A stretch of 64,000 bases of DNA from JAZKHT01 sp040385245 (lineage in GTDB: Bacteria > Pseudomonadota > Alphaproteobacteria > Rhodobacterales > Rhodobacteraceae). Below the pieces are notes generated by a model. It saw only the letters and a program-made list of their open reading frames with translations, did not search any database and had not been told where the DNA came from. Within the stretch, counting starts at the first letter, position 1. Every line of letters starts with the position of its first letter. This document shows, one piece after another, positions 51,501-59,350 of this stretch. Position numbers and translations under genes: made by a program. The stretch is from NCBI GenBank assembly GCA_040385245.1, contig JAZKHT010000017.1, positions 1-64,000 on the forward strand. The letters run 5' to 3'.

Positions 51501-52268
51501 ATGTATTCAAAACGACCTTCCTTGCTTTCTGCAACGGCCCTGTCGTTGATGCTGGCCCTGCCCCTTGGCGGTGCCACGCTGGTGATGACCTCGGCCACCC
51601 CGGCCGTGGCCCAGGCCAGCCTGCCCGCGCCCTATGTGTCGCGCGCGCTGAATGCGCTTTCGTTGCCGATCGACGATTCGGTCCGCGATACCTTTGGCCT
51701 GTCGATGGATGACACGGGCGTGTTCATTCTGGCCACCGCCCCCGGTGGGCTGGCCGATGCGGCGGGCCTTGTCCCCGGCGACGTGGTCGATTTCGTGCGC
51801 GGCGAGGCGATCCTGTCGCCCGCCGATCTGGATGCGGTGGTCTGGAGCTGGATCAACGAAGGCGTCAGCGATTTCGACTTCGATGGCCGCCGCGCCGGAC
51901 AGGCGATTGCCGCCACGACCGTGATAACCACAGAAATCTGGCTGACCGAAATCACCGTGACCGAGATTTCAAGCTGGTCGTCCTATAGCAGCGAAAGCTT
52001 TAGCTACGAGTCGTACTACCAGGAATACTCAGAAGAAATCACCGAAAGCTATAGCGAGACTTTGGTCGAATATTCGGAAGAATCCACCGAAGAAATGACC
52101 AGCGAGGAGTCCAGCGAAGACATGACCGACGAGACCATGGAAGGCGAGGCCATGGAAGACGAGGCCATGGAAGACGAGCCAATAGACGAAGAGCCCGTGG
52201 AAGAAGAAGCCGTCGATGAGGGCTACGACGACGGTGGCGATGACGGCGGCGACGTCGTCGAGGAGTAA
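51501..52268 (+). CDS. Secreted PDZ-like protein with acidic Ser/Tyr/Glu-rich tail
   Basis: A 255-residue protein that I cannot assign to a named family. Residues 1-39 form a signal peptide ending AVAQA. Residues about 45-130 resemble a PDZ domain: FILATAPGGLADAAGLVPGDVVDFV is the usual carboxylate-loop and helix region. After R131 there is no lysine or arginine at all: a Thr/Ile-rich piece, then a Ser/Tyr/Glu-rich stretch (residues about 158-205), then Met/Glu/Asp repeats such as EDEAMEDE and a Gly/Asp-rich end. Such a tail is expected to be disordered, very acidic and possibly calcium-binding. The start follows GGTGATGGAAC. The gene stands alone, with a hairpin after it. Confidence 0.8.
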   Translation: MYSKRPSLLSATALSLMLALPLGGATLVMTSATPAVAQASLPAPYVSRALNALSLPIDDSVRDTFGLSMDDTGVFILATAPGGLADAAGLVPGDVVDFVRGEAILSPADLDAVVWSWINEGVSDFDFDGRRAGQAIAATTVITTEIWLTEITVTEISSWSSYSSESFSYESYYQEYSEEITESYSETLVEYSEESTEEMTSEESSEDMTDETMEGEAMEDEAMEDEPIDEEPVEEEAVDEGYDDGGDDGGDVVEE

Positions 52269-52291
52269 GCTTTTACGGTTGCAAGGTCTGT

Positions 52292-52312
52292 CGGGGGCGT
52301 CATGCGCCCCCG
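52292..52312 (+). terminator. Stem-loop between the PDZ-like gene and bolA
   Basis: CGGGGGCG (52292-52299) pairs perfectly with CGCCCCCG (52305-52312) over TCATG. It lacks a T-run on either strand but sits between two convergent genes, so it may stop both weakly. Confidence 0.5.
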
Positions 52313-52325
52313 CACCCCTGCCACA

Positions 52326-52580
52326 TCAGGCCCCGATGTCCAGTGCGATCGCATGGATGCGCTGGTTCAGATCGCCCAAGGCCGCCTGCACCGCCCGGTG
52401 ACGCGCGACCCGTGTCATCGGCCCGAACACATCGGCGCGGATGCGGATGGTGAAATGGCTTTCCCCGGTGCCGTCATCGCCCGAATGGCCCGCGTGGCGG
52501 TGGCTGTCGTTGATCACCTCCAGCACCGATGGGGCAAAGGCGGCGGTCAGCCGTGCATGGATTTCGTCGCTCACGGGCAT
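52326..52580 (-). CDS. BolA family protein
   Basis: An 84-residue BolA-like protein. The class II KH-like fold is shown by VSDEIHARLTAAFAPSVLEVINDSHRHAGHS and the conserved ESHFTIRI, with LGDLNQRIHAIALDI at the end. The His in DSHRHAGH is the likely metal/Fe-S ligand shared with monothiol glutaredoxins. BolA proteins act in iron-sulfur cluster handling and in stress-dependent gene control. The start at 52580 is set by the conserved N-terminus, with GGGGGAAC upstream. It is divergent from the J-domain gene. Confidence 0.92.
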   Translation of the reverse strand: MPVSDEIHARLTAAFAPSVLEVINDSHRHAGHSGDDGTGESHFTIRIRADVFGPMTRVARHRAVQAALGDLNQRIHAIALDIGA

Positions 52581-52656
52581 TTTGATCAGTTCCCCCTTCA
52601 ATCCGCCGCAGGAACCTCTAAACTCTTGCCTCCGAGTCTGAAAGGCCACTTGCAGC

Positions 52657-53289
52657 ATGTCACGTCCCCCCTTCGAGTTTGATATCCGTGTGTCTTCGGA
52701 CAAGAAACGCCGCAAAACCGGGCGGCGCGGCATGTCGGGCGCATTCGAGACGTCGACCAAAGGGTGCGAATACCCCGGTTGCGCCGAACAGGGCGCCTAC
52801 CGCGCGCCGAAATCGCCGGACCTGCTGGATGAATATTTCTGGTTCTGCAAGGAACACATCCGGGAATACAACCTGAAATGGAATTTCTTTCAGGGCACGA
52901 CGGATGATGAATTCCAGAAATTTCTGGAAAAGGACCGCGTCTGGGGCCGCGAGACCCACCCCTTTGGCAAAAAGGCGGACGAGGGGCGCGCCTGGCAGCG
53001 CCTTGGCGTCGATGACCCGATGGAGATCCTGGGCGAAAAGGCCACCCAGAACCCCGGCAAGCCATCGTCGAACGCCACGCGCAAACTGCCCGCGACCGAG
53101 CGCAAGGCGATCGAGATTCTGGACGCCCGCGATACCTGGACCAAGACGGAAATCCGCAAGCAATACAAAGGTCTGGTCAAGGATCTTCACCCTGACATGA
53201 ACGGCGGCGACCGCAGCGACGAGGACCGCCTGCAAGAGGTGGTCTGGGCCTGGGATCAGATCAAGGACAGCCGCTATTTTCGCGACTGA
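52657..53289 (+). CDS. J-domain (DnaJ-like) protein
   Basis: A 210-residue protein with a J domain at the C-terminus (residues about 146-210): the HPD tripeptide is in KDLHPDMNGGD. The N-terminal part holds a cysteine pair (KGCEYPGCAEQGAYRAPKSP) and FCKEHIREYN, which together could form a zinc site. This layout, an N-terminal zinc-like region and a C-terminal J domain, is a standard alphaproteobacterial type but of unknown client. It likely recruits DnaK. It abuts the convergent HTTM gene (TGA then TCA). Confidence 0.92.
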   Translation: MSRPPFEFDIRVSSDKKRRKTGRRGMSGAFETSTKGCEYPGCAEQGAYRAPKSPDLLDEYFWFCKEHIREYNLKWNFFQGTTDDEFQKFLEKDRVWGRETHPFGKKADEGRAWQRLGVDDPMEILGEKATQNPGKPSSNATRKLPATERKAIEILDARDTWTKTEIRKQYKGLVKDLHPDMNGGDRSDEDRLQEVVWAWDQIKDSRYFRD

Positions 53290-54696
53290 TCATGGCTTTT
53301 GCAGCGGAAGCGGGGGGAACCATTCGGCGAACTGGTCGTCCGCCGCCCGGTGTTGCAGGGGCACGACCCAAGGATCGGGCGCAAACAGGTTGTAGGACAC
53401 CGCCGTCAGATCGACCGTATGATCTATGAACGGCTGCATGGGGCGGCTGTTCAGTGACATGGTAACATGGGCGTAAACCTTTGGATCGGCATGGCCCTTC
53501 GCCATCCAGATCGTTTCGATCTTGCGCGCGAAATCGTGGATCATGTCGGACCGGGTCAGCATGGTTTCGGCCTGCCGGTGTGTCAGATGCTCCTCTGGGT
53601 CAACGATCCAGCTTTGCGTGCCATCGGCGGACACCACCTCGAACCAGCCCTCGGCCTTGCGGTCATAGATGCGCATCCGCCAGGAAAAGCGATGCCCGTC
53701 GCCGGTCCAGCCGACAAGGTTCGGGAACAGGATCTGCCGCTGTGGCAGCACGACCTGCACCGCGAACCAGACCGCCAGAACCGCCATCAGCGCCGCGGGA
53801 ATGGGCGATGAGCGGACGGGCAGCGGTGCAGGCATCCGCGGCAGCGTCTCGAACAGGCCCAAGGCACGGCGCAGCAGGCGTTGCGGCCAGTCGGGGGCGA
53901 AAAAGATCGTGCTGACGGCAATGGTCAACCACGGGAAGATCCCGATGTTGAAGAAGATCGAGTTCGAGATGTGGAACGCGCAATAGACCGCGAAAATCCA
54001 TGGCCGCGTGCGATGCCACAGGAGCAGCGGTGCCCCCAGGATATGCAGCGCAATCGTCCCCCAGGCGGCGGCCAGCACCACCGGCTCATACTGAAAGATC
54101 GGCGCGATCCAGACCTGCCCCACCGCATCGCGCGTCCATTCGCGCAACGGCTCTCCGCGCAGCCAGTCGTCGGTGATCTTCACGATCCCCGCATAGATCA
54201 GGATGATCTCGGTTTGCAGCCGGACCGCCGCCACGGGCCAGCGCGAAATCACCGGTTGCGCCAGACGCGGGCGCAGCCAGGCATCCACCGACCAGGCCCG
54301 CCCCGCAGGCGACAGCGCCAGCAGAACCGCATAAAGCAGCACCATGTAGTTGTGGTTCAGGTACTGCGCCCGGTCCAACAGGAAGAAATACCCGAAGGTC
54401 AGGATGAAGGTGACAATCGCCGCGCGAAAGAACAGCCCCACCATCACCAGTGCCGCCGACACGCCCACCAGTCCCCACAGCCAATAGATGTAAGGCGCCG
54501 CCACCGGTTGGATGAAATCCCAGCCGAAGTAGGGAAATGTCATCTCGACATCGACGTAATAGCGCCGGATGCGGTCTGCCTGAATGTAGCGGATGCAATC
54601 CCACGTCAGGATCGCGCCGAACAGGATGCGCAAGGCGGCCAGCGACTGGGCGCTGACAGGGTCGCCAAGGGTCTGGCGCAAACGGGCAAGGGACAT
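53290..54696 (-). CDS. HTTM domain membrane protein (vitamin K gamma-carboxylase-like)
   Basis: A 468-residue membrane protein of the HTTM / VKG-carboxylase superfamily. It begins with the family's first helix AALRILFGAILTWDCIRYI and shows further helices with conserved pieces RAQYLNHNYMVLLYAVLLAL, IILIYAGIVKITDDWL and FHISNSIFFNIGIFPWLTI. The C-terminal 150 residues are soluble and probably extracytoplasmic. Substrates of bacterial members are mostly unknown. Its divergent neighbour encodes a DCC-family protein, a partner that often occurs beside or fused to HTTM. Confidence 0.88.
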   Translation of the reverse strand: MSLARLRQTLGDPVSAQSLAALRILFGAILTWDCIRYIQADRIRRYYVDVEMTFPYFGWDFIQPVAAPYIYWLWGLVGVSAALVMVGLFFRAAIVTFILTFGYFFLLDRAQYLNHNYMVLLYAVLLALSPAGRAWSVDAWLRPRLAQPVISRWPVAAVRLQTEIILIYAGIVKITDDWLRGEPLREWTRDAVGQVWIAPIFQYEPVVLAAAWGTIALHILGAPLLLWHRTRPWIFAVYCAFHISNSIFFNIGIFPWLTIAVSTIFFAPDWPQRLLRRALGLFETLPRMPAPLPVRSSPIPAALMAVLAVWFAVQVVLPQRQILFPNLVGWTGDGHRFSWRMRIYDRKAEGWFEVVSADGTQSWIVDPEEHLTHRQAETMLTRSDMIHDFARKIETIWMAKGHADPKVYAHVTMSLNSRPMQPFIDHTVDLTAVSYNLFAPDPWVVPLQHRAADDQFAEWFPPLPLQKP

Positions 54697-54830
54697 CGAA
54701 CCGCTCCGGAGGTTGGGGTCGTCTGATCATTCACATATCCGACCGGGGCGGCCATAAACCGGGGGTATAAGGTCCGCCAACTAAACCCGGTGGGTATGAC
54801 ATGTCCGATGGATTGGCCTAGATTGGGCGG

Positions 54831-55220
54831 ATGAAGGACACAGGCCCCCCTGACCAGATCACCATCGTCTACGACGGCGATTGCCCCTTTTGCGGGGCCT
54901 ATGTCCGCATGAGCAGGCTGCGCGCCAGCGCGGGCACGGTCCGCTTGGTGGATGCGCGGGGGGATGATCCGGCGGTGGGCCGTGCCCGTGCGGCGGGACT
55001 TGATCTGAACCGGGGGATGGTGGTCGAACTGGATGGCCGCCTCTATCATGGTGACGGGGCGATGGTCTTGCTGTCGGCGCTGTCCACCCCACGCGGGCTG
55101 TTCAACCGCCTGATGCGCGCGGCGTTCCGGTCGCCGCGCCGGGCGGCGGTGTTGTATCCGGTCTTGGTGGCAGGGCGAAACCTGACGCTGCGCCTGTTGG
55201 GGCGGCACCCGATCCGTTAG
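54831..55220 (+). CDS. DCC-family thiol-disulfide oxidoreductase-like protein (DUF393)
   Basis: A 129-residue protein of the DCC family (DUF393). The defining N-terminal motif is VYDGDCPFCGAYVRM (DxxCxxC, thioredoxin-like active site), followed by RLVDARGD and a C-terminal helical part with RNLTLRLLGRHPIR. It is predicted to be a small redox protein. The start at 54831 is the first codon after a 134-base divergent spacer shared with the HTTM gene. The stop overlaps that of the next, convergent gene within TTAG. Confidence 0.9.
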   Translation: MKDTGPPDQITIVYDGDCPFCGAYVRMSRLRASAGTVRLVDARGDDPAVGRARAAGLDLNRGMVVELDGRLYHGDGAMVLLSALSTPRGLFNRLMRAAFRSPRRAAVLYPVLVAGRNLTLRLLGRHPIR

Positions 55221-55621
55221 CGGTTCTGCCGGATCGCCAGCAGTTGCGTCACGACCCATGCGGCACCCAGTGACCCCAGTGCAAAGGGCGTCTGCACCAC
55301 CTGGGCCAGCAGGATCAGCGCAGGCGCACCCCCTGCCCCCATCACGCCCGCCACCCCAGACACCGTCAGCGCCGCCAGCAGCAGCACCAACAGCGTCAAA
55401 CCGGCAGCAGTGACCCATCCGCGCAGGGTGTTCCGGCCAAAGCGCGATGCGGCCAGAAAGCCCGCCACGATGCCGGGCACCAGCGCCGCGCCGAAGGCAG
55501 GCGTGAACAGCACCGACGCCTCGGTATCCGCGCCCAGTTCGGCCCGGCCCAGACTGGCGGCGACCATGACCCCCAGCAGCAGGCCACGGGTCACACGGGA
55601 TTTCAGCGGGGTGTCTGTCAT
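55217..55621 (-). CDS. Small four-helix membrane protein of unknown function
   Basis: A 134-residue hydrophobic protein with about four membrane segments (GLLLGVMVAASLGRA, FGAALVPGIVAGFLAAS, GLTLLVLLLAALTVSGVAG and ILLAQVVQTPFALGSLGAAW). No family is recognised. It lies 45 bases downstream of msrB on the same strand, so it may be co-transcribed with msrB. Its stop overlaps the DCC gene stop. Confidence 0.7.
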   Translation of the reverse strand: MTDTPLKSRVTRGLLLGVMVAASLGRAELGADTEASVLFTPAFGAALVPGIVAGFLAASRFGRNTLRGWVTAAGLTLLVLLLAALTVSGVAGVMGAGGAPALILLAQVVQTPFALGSLGAAWVVTQLLAIRQNR

Positions 55622-55666
55622 GTCAGGTTCCGGGGCGGGATCAGTGTGGCCCCGCCCTTTTACCCG

Positions 55667-56134
55667 TCAGGCAGCCCGAAACGCCAGTGCGGCACCATTC
55701 AGGCAATGGCGTTTGCCCGTTGGTTCGGGGCCGTCATCAAAGATATGGCCAAAATGCCCGCCACAGCGGCGGCAATGCACCTCTGTCCGGGTGGAAAACA
55801 GGGTGTTGTCCTCTTTCGTGCCAATCGCCCCCGGCAGGGATTGCCAGAACGACGGCCAGCCTGTGCCGCTGTCGAATTTATGCTCTGACGAATAGACCGC
55901 CAGATCGCAGCCCGCGCAATGGTAGGTGCCCGCGTCATAGACCTTGTCCAGGGGGCTGGACCCGGCACGTTCCGTCCCCTCTTGGCGCAGGACATCGTAT
56001 TGCAGATCGGACAGTTTCGCGCGCCATTCGGCATCGGTCAGCGTCACCTCGAAAGTTTCGGCATGGGCAGGGCGAACGAACGGCAACAGGCCAAGGGCGG
56101 CGGCGGTGCTGGTCAGGAAATGGCGGCGGCGCAT
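55667..56134 (-). CDS. msrB: Peptide-methionine (R)-S-oxide reductase, Tat-exported
   Basis: A 155-residue MsrB that repairs the R-isomer of methionine sulfoxide in proteins. The catalytic cysteine is C144 (KRHCLNGAAL). Zinc ligands are C73/C76 (YHCAGCDL) and C121/C124 (HCRRCGGHF). FDSGTGWPSFW is the substrate region. The N-terminus MRRRHFLTSTAAALGLLPF is a twin-arginine-type signal ending near AHA, so the enzyme should act in the periplasm. The start at 56134 has AAAGGATC upstream. Confidence 0.94.
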   Translation of the reverse strand: MRRRHFLTSTAAALGLLPFVRPAHAETFEVTLTDAEWRAKLSDLQYDVLRQEGTERAGSSPLDKVYDAGTYHCAGCDLAVYSSEHKFDSGTGWPSFWQSLPGAIGTKEDNTLFSTRTEVHCRRCGGHFGHIFDDGPEPTGKRHCLNGAALAFRAA

Positions 56135-56298
56135 GGGGTGATCCTTTGTGCTTTGCATCTTCATGCCAGCAGATACGCAAGCCGTCGCATCAAGTTTCGG
56201 TGCTTCACGCGCGGGTGAAGTGTCCGCTCCCCTTGCAGGCCCCGGCGATATGTTCCAGACATGGGGCCGATGGCTGCCCTTGGGCGTGCAATGAACAT

Positions 56299-57285
56299 AT
56301 GGCGGACGGAATGTTGGACACTGTGCTGAAACCCACCGAAGAAATCTCTGTTCGGGACGTCTTTGGGATCGACACTGACATGAAGGTCAAGGGGTTCGCA
56401 GACCGCACCGACCGCGTGCCCGAAATCGACCCGACCTATAAATTCGACCCGGATACCACCTTGGCGATTCTGGCGGGCTTTGCCTACAACCGCCGGGTGA
56501 TGATCCAAGGCTATCACGGCACGGGCAAATCGACGCATATCGAACAGGTTGCGGCGCGGCTGAACTGGCCGTGCGTGCGGGTCAACCTCGACAGCCACAT
56601 CAGCCGGATCGACCTGATTGGCAAGGACGCGATCAAGCTGCGCGATGGCAAGCAGGTCACCGAATTCCACGAAGGCATCCTGCCGTGGGCGCTGCGAAAC
56701 CCGGTGGCCATCGTGTTCGACGAATATGATGCTGGCCGGGCGGACGTGATGTTCGTCATCCAGCGCGTGCTGGAACATGACGGCAAGCTGACCCTGCTGG
56801 ACCAGAACGAAATCATCACCCCCCACCCCTGTTTCCGGCTGTTCGCCACGTCGAACACCGTGGGTCTGGGCGACACGACCGGCCTTTATCACGGCACCCA
56901 GCAGATCAACCAGGCCCAGATGGACCGCTGGTCGCTGGTGGCCACGCTGAACTATCTGTCCCACGACGCCGAGGCGGCGATCGTTCTGGCCAAGAACCCT
57001 CATTACAATACCGAAAAAGGCCGCAAGCAGATCAGCCAGATGGTCACCGTCGCCGACCTGACCCGCACCGCCTTTGTGAACGGCGATCTGTCCACGGTGA
57101 TGAGCCCGCGAACCGTCATCACCTGGGCCGAAAACGCCCGCATCTTCCAGAACCTTGGCTATGCCTTCCGCCTGACCTTCCTGAACAAGTGCGACGAGCT
57201 GGAACGCCAGACCGTGGCCGAATTCTACCAGCGCTGCTTTGGCGAGGAACTGCCCGAAAGTGCGGCCAGCATGGCGATGAAATAA
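56299..57285 (+). CDS. cobS: Aerobic cobaltochelatase subunit CobS
   Basis: A 328-residue AAA+ ATPase subunit of CobNST, which inserts cobalt into hydrogenobyrinate a,c-diamide in aerobic cobalamin synthesis. Walker A is GYHGTGKSTHIEQ (about residues 71-83), Walker B is AIVFDEYDAG, and the sensor region includes FRLFATSNTVGLGDTTGLYHGT. Length and sequence fit CobS closely. The start is uncertain between 56299 and 56311, with no strong ribosome site for either. cobT follows after a 143-base spacer filled by an inverted-repeat element. No cobalamin riboswitch elements were recognised upstream. Confidence 0.95.
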   Translation: MADGMLDTVLKPTEEISVRDVFGIDTDMKVKGFADRTDRVPEIDPTYKFDPDTTLAILAGFAYNRRVMIQGYHGTGKSTHIEQVAARLNWPCVRVNLDSHISRIDLIGKDAIKLRDGKQVTEFHEGILPWALRNPVAIVFDEYDAGRADVMFVIQRVLEHDGKLTLLDQNEIITPHPCFRLFATSNTVGLGDTTGLYHGTQQINQAQMDRWSLVATLNYLSHDAEAAIVLAKNPHYNTEKGRKQISQMVTVADLTRTAFVNGDLSTVMSPRTVITWAENARIFQNLGYAFRLTFLNKCDELERQTVAEFYQRCFGEELPESAASMAMK

Positions 57286-57398
57286 CCCCCCACCCCGGCC
57301 CTTCCCCACAAGGGGGGAGGGAAGCGCGGGTTGACAGCGGGTTACAACCTACGACCGGGGTGCCTCCTCCCCCCTCGTGGGGGAGAATGGGAGGGGGG
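57286..57398. repeat. Inverted-repeat element between cobS and cobT
   Basis: Arm 1 (57286-57322) and arm 2 (57363-57398, opposite orientation) share most of their bases. Each centres on CCCCACAAGGGGGG or its near-complement and is itself partly self-complementary. The pair could fold as one long hairpin with about 40 bases in the loop, directly after the cobS stop. It resembles palindromic intergenic repeats seen in alphaproteobacterial genomes. Confidence 0.7.
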
Positions 57399-57428
57399 CC
57401 GCTTATCAAGGGCGCAACGGGGCACAGC

Positions 57429-59297
57429 ATGACCAAACCCACCGACAACCCCGCCGATCCGTTCAAGAAAGCGCTGGCCGAGGCGACCAAGACCATGGCT
57501 GACGACCCGGACATGACGGTCAGCTATTCCGTCGATCCGCCGGGAATGAACAGGGAAGGCGTGCGCCTGCCACAGGTCAGCCGCCGCATGACCCGCGACG
57601 AGGTGATGCTGGCGCGCGGCACTGCCGACGCCTTTGCCCTGCGCCGCAAATACCACAACGAAGCTGTCTCCAACCGCTACGCCCCCACCGGGCAGCTTGC
57701 CCGCGACATCTATGATGCCATGGAAACCGCCCGGTGCGAGGCTGTGGGTGCCCGCGCCATGCCCGGCACCGCCACCAACATCGACGCGAAAATCGCGTAT
57801 GAGGCGGACCGGAAAGGCTATTCCGAGATCACGCAGGCGTCCGACGCGCCGCTGCCGGTGGCGGCGGGCTATCTGGTGCGCCACCTTGCCACCGGGCGCG
57901 ATCTGCCCAAAGGGGCGGCGAACGTGATGGAGTTGTGGCGCGGGTTCATCGAGGAACAGGCCAGCGGCACCCTTGACGGGGTAGACGACGTGCTAGCCGA
58001 TCAGGCGGCCTTTGCGCGGCTGGCGCGCCAGGTCATCGCCGATCTGGGCTATGGCGACCAGTTGGGCGACGACCCCGACGCGGACGAGCCGCAGGACGAC
58101 GCGGGGGACGAGGCGCAGGAAGATCAGGACAGTCCCGACAGCGCCGGGGATGAAGAGCAGGAGTCCGAAGACAGCGACGCCGCCCCGGAACAAAGTCAGG
58201 AAGACCAGCAGGACCAAAGTCAGGCGCAGGTCACCATGGATGACAGCGCCGACATGGAACAGGGCGACGAGGCCGAATTGCCCGAGGGCGAGGCCCCGCT
58301 GGAACCGCCACCCCCCGCGCCCTATTCGGACGCGGACCCGAACTATACCGTCTACACCACGGATTTCGATGAAGAAATCAAGGCCGAGGATCTGGCCGAA
58401 CCCGCCGAACTGGAACGCCTGCGCGCCTATCTGGACCAGCAGTTGGAGCCGCTGAAAGGGGCCGTCAGCCGCCTTGCGAACAAGCTGCAACGCCGGCTTC
58501 AGGCGCAGCAGAACCGCAGTTGGGAGTTTGATCTGGAAGAGGGCACGCTGGACGCGGGCCGCCTTGCCCGCGTGGTGGCGAACCCGACAACGCCCCTGTC
58601 GTTCAAGCGGGAAAAAGACACCGAGTTTCGCGACACCTGCGTGACGCTGCTGCTGGACAACTCCGGCTCCATGCGGGGGCGGCCCATTTCCATTGCGGCG
58701 ATCTGCGCCGATGTTCTGGCCCGCACTTTGGAGAGGTGTTCGGTCAAGGTCGAGATCCTTGGCTTCACCACCCGCGCGTGGAAAGGCGGGCAAAGCCGCG
58801 AACGCTGGCTGGCCCAAGGGCGCCCGCAACAGCCCGGACGTCTGAACGATCTGCGCCATATCATCTACAAGGGGGCCGATGCGCCCTGGCGGCGGGCGCG
58901 GCCCAACCTTGGCCTGATGATGAAGGAAGGCTTGCTGAAGGAAAACATCGACGGCGAGGCGCTGGAATGGGCGCACCGCCGCATGATGGCCCGGCCCGAG
59001 GCGCGCAAGATCCTGATGGTGATCAGTGACGGCGCACCCGTCGATGACAGCACCTTGTCGGTCAACGCCGCGAATTTCCTGGAAAAACACCTGCGCGACG
59101 TGATCGCCATGGTCGAACGAAAGCGCGCGGTCGAACTCATCGCCATCGGCATCGGCCATGATGTGACGCGCTATTATCAGCGCGCGGTGACGATCACCGA
59201 TGTCGAACAACTGGCGGGGGCGATGACCGAACAACTGGCCGGGTTGTTCGAAAGCGACCCCAAAAAGCGTGGGCGCGGGATGCGGCGGGCGTCCTAG
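57429..59297 (+). CDS. cobT: Aerobic cobaltochelatase subunit CobT
   Basis: A 622-residue partner of CobS. The N-terminal part (residues about 1-210) is helical. A long acidic Asp/Glu/Gln-rich linker follows (about 212-300), and the C-terminus is a von Willebrand A domain with the MIDAS motif LLDNSGSMRGRP (about residue 408) and VISDGAPVDDSTL. CobS and CobT form the chaperone-like ring that drives CobN; cobN is not in this window. The start at 57429 begins MTKPTDNPADPF, only 31 bases after the inverted repeat. Confidence 0.95.
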   Translation: MTKPTDNPADPFKKALAEATKTMADDPDMTVSYSVDPPGMNREGVRLPQVSRRMTRDEVMLARGTADAFALRRKYHNEAVSNRYAPTGQLARDIYDAMETARCEAVGARAMPGTATNIDAKIAYEADRKGYSEITQASDAPLPVAAGYLVRHLATGRDLPKGAANVMELWRGFIEEQASGTLDGVDDVLADQAAFARLARQVIADLGYGDQLGDDPDADEPQDDAGDEAQEDQDSPDSAGDEEQESEDSDAAPEQSQEDQQDQSQAQVTMDDSADMEQGDEAELPEGEAPLEPPPPAPYSDADPNYTVYTTDFDEEIKAEDLAEPAELERLRAYLDQQLEPLKGAVSRLANKLQRRLQAQQNRSWEFDLEEGTLDAGRLARVVANPTTPLSFKREKDTEFRDTCVTLLLDNSGSMRGRPISIAAICADVLARTLERCSVKVEILGFTTRAWKGGQSRERWLAQGRPQQPGRLNDLRHIIYKGADAPWRRARPNLGLMMKEGLLKENIDGEALEWAHRRMMARPEARKILMVISDGAPVDDSTLSVNAANFLEKHLRDVIAMVERKRAVELIAIGIGHDVTRYYQRAVTITDVEQLAGAMTEQLAGLFESDPKKRGRGMRRAS

Positions 59298-59350
59298 GGG
59301 CAATCGCCAAGCGCCCCCACGATATTCAGAACAGATGAAGGGGTCAGGCT

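Noticed and set aside
52302..52682. Plus-strand frame over bolA
   Set aside because: Antisense to a well-conserved BolA protein; no supporting features.
56165..56298. Cobalamin riboswitch upstream of cobS
   Set aside because: I found no B12-box-like core or matching stems in the 134 bases before the gene.
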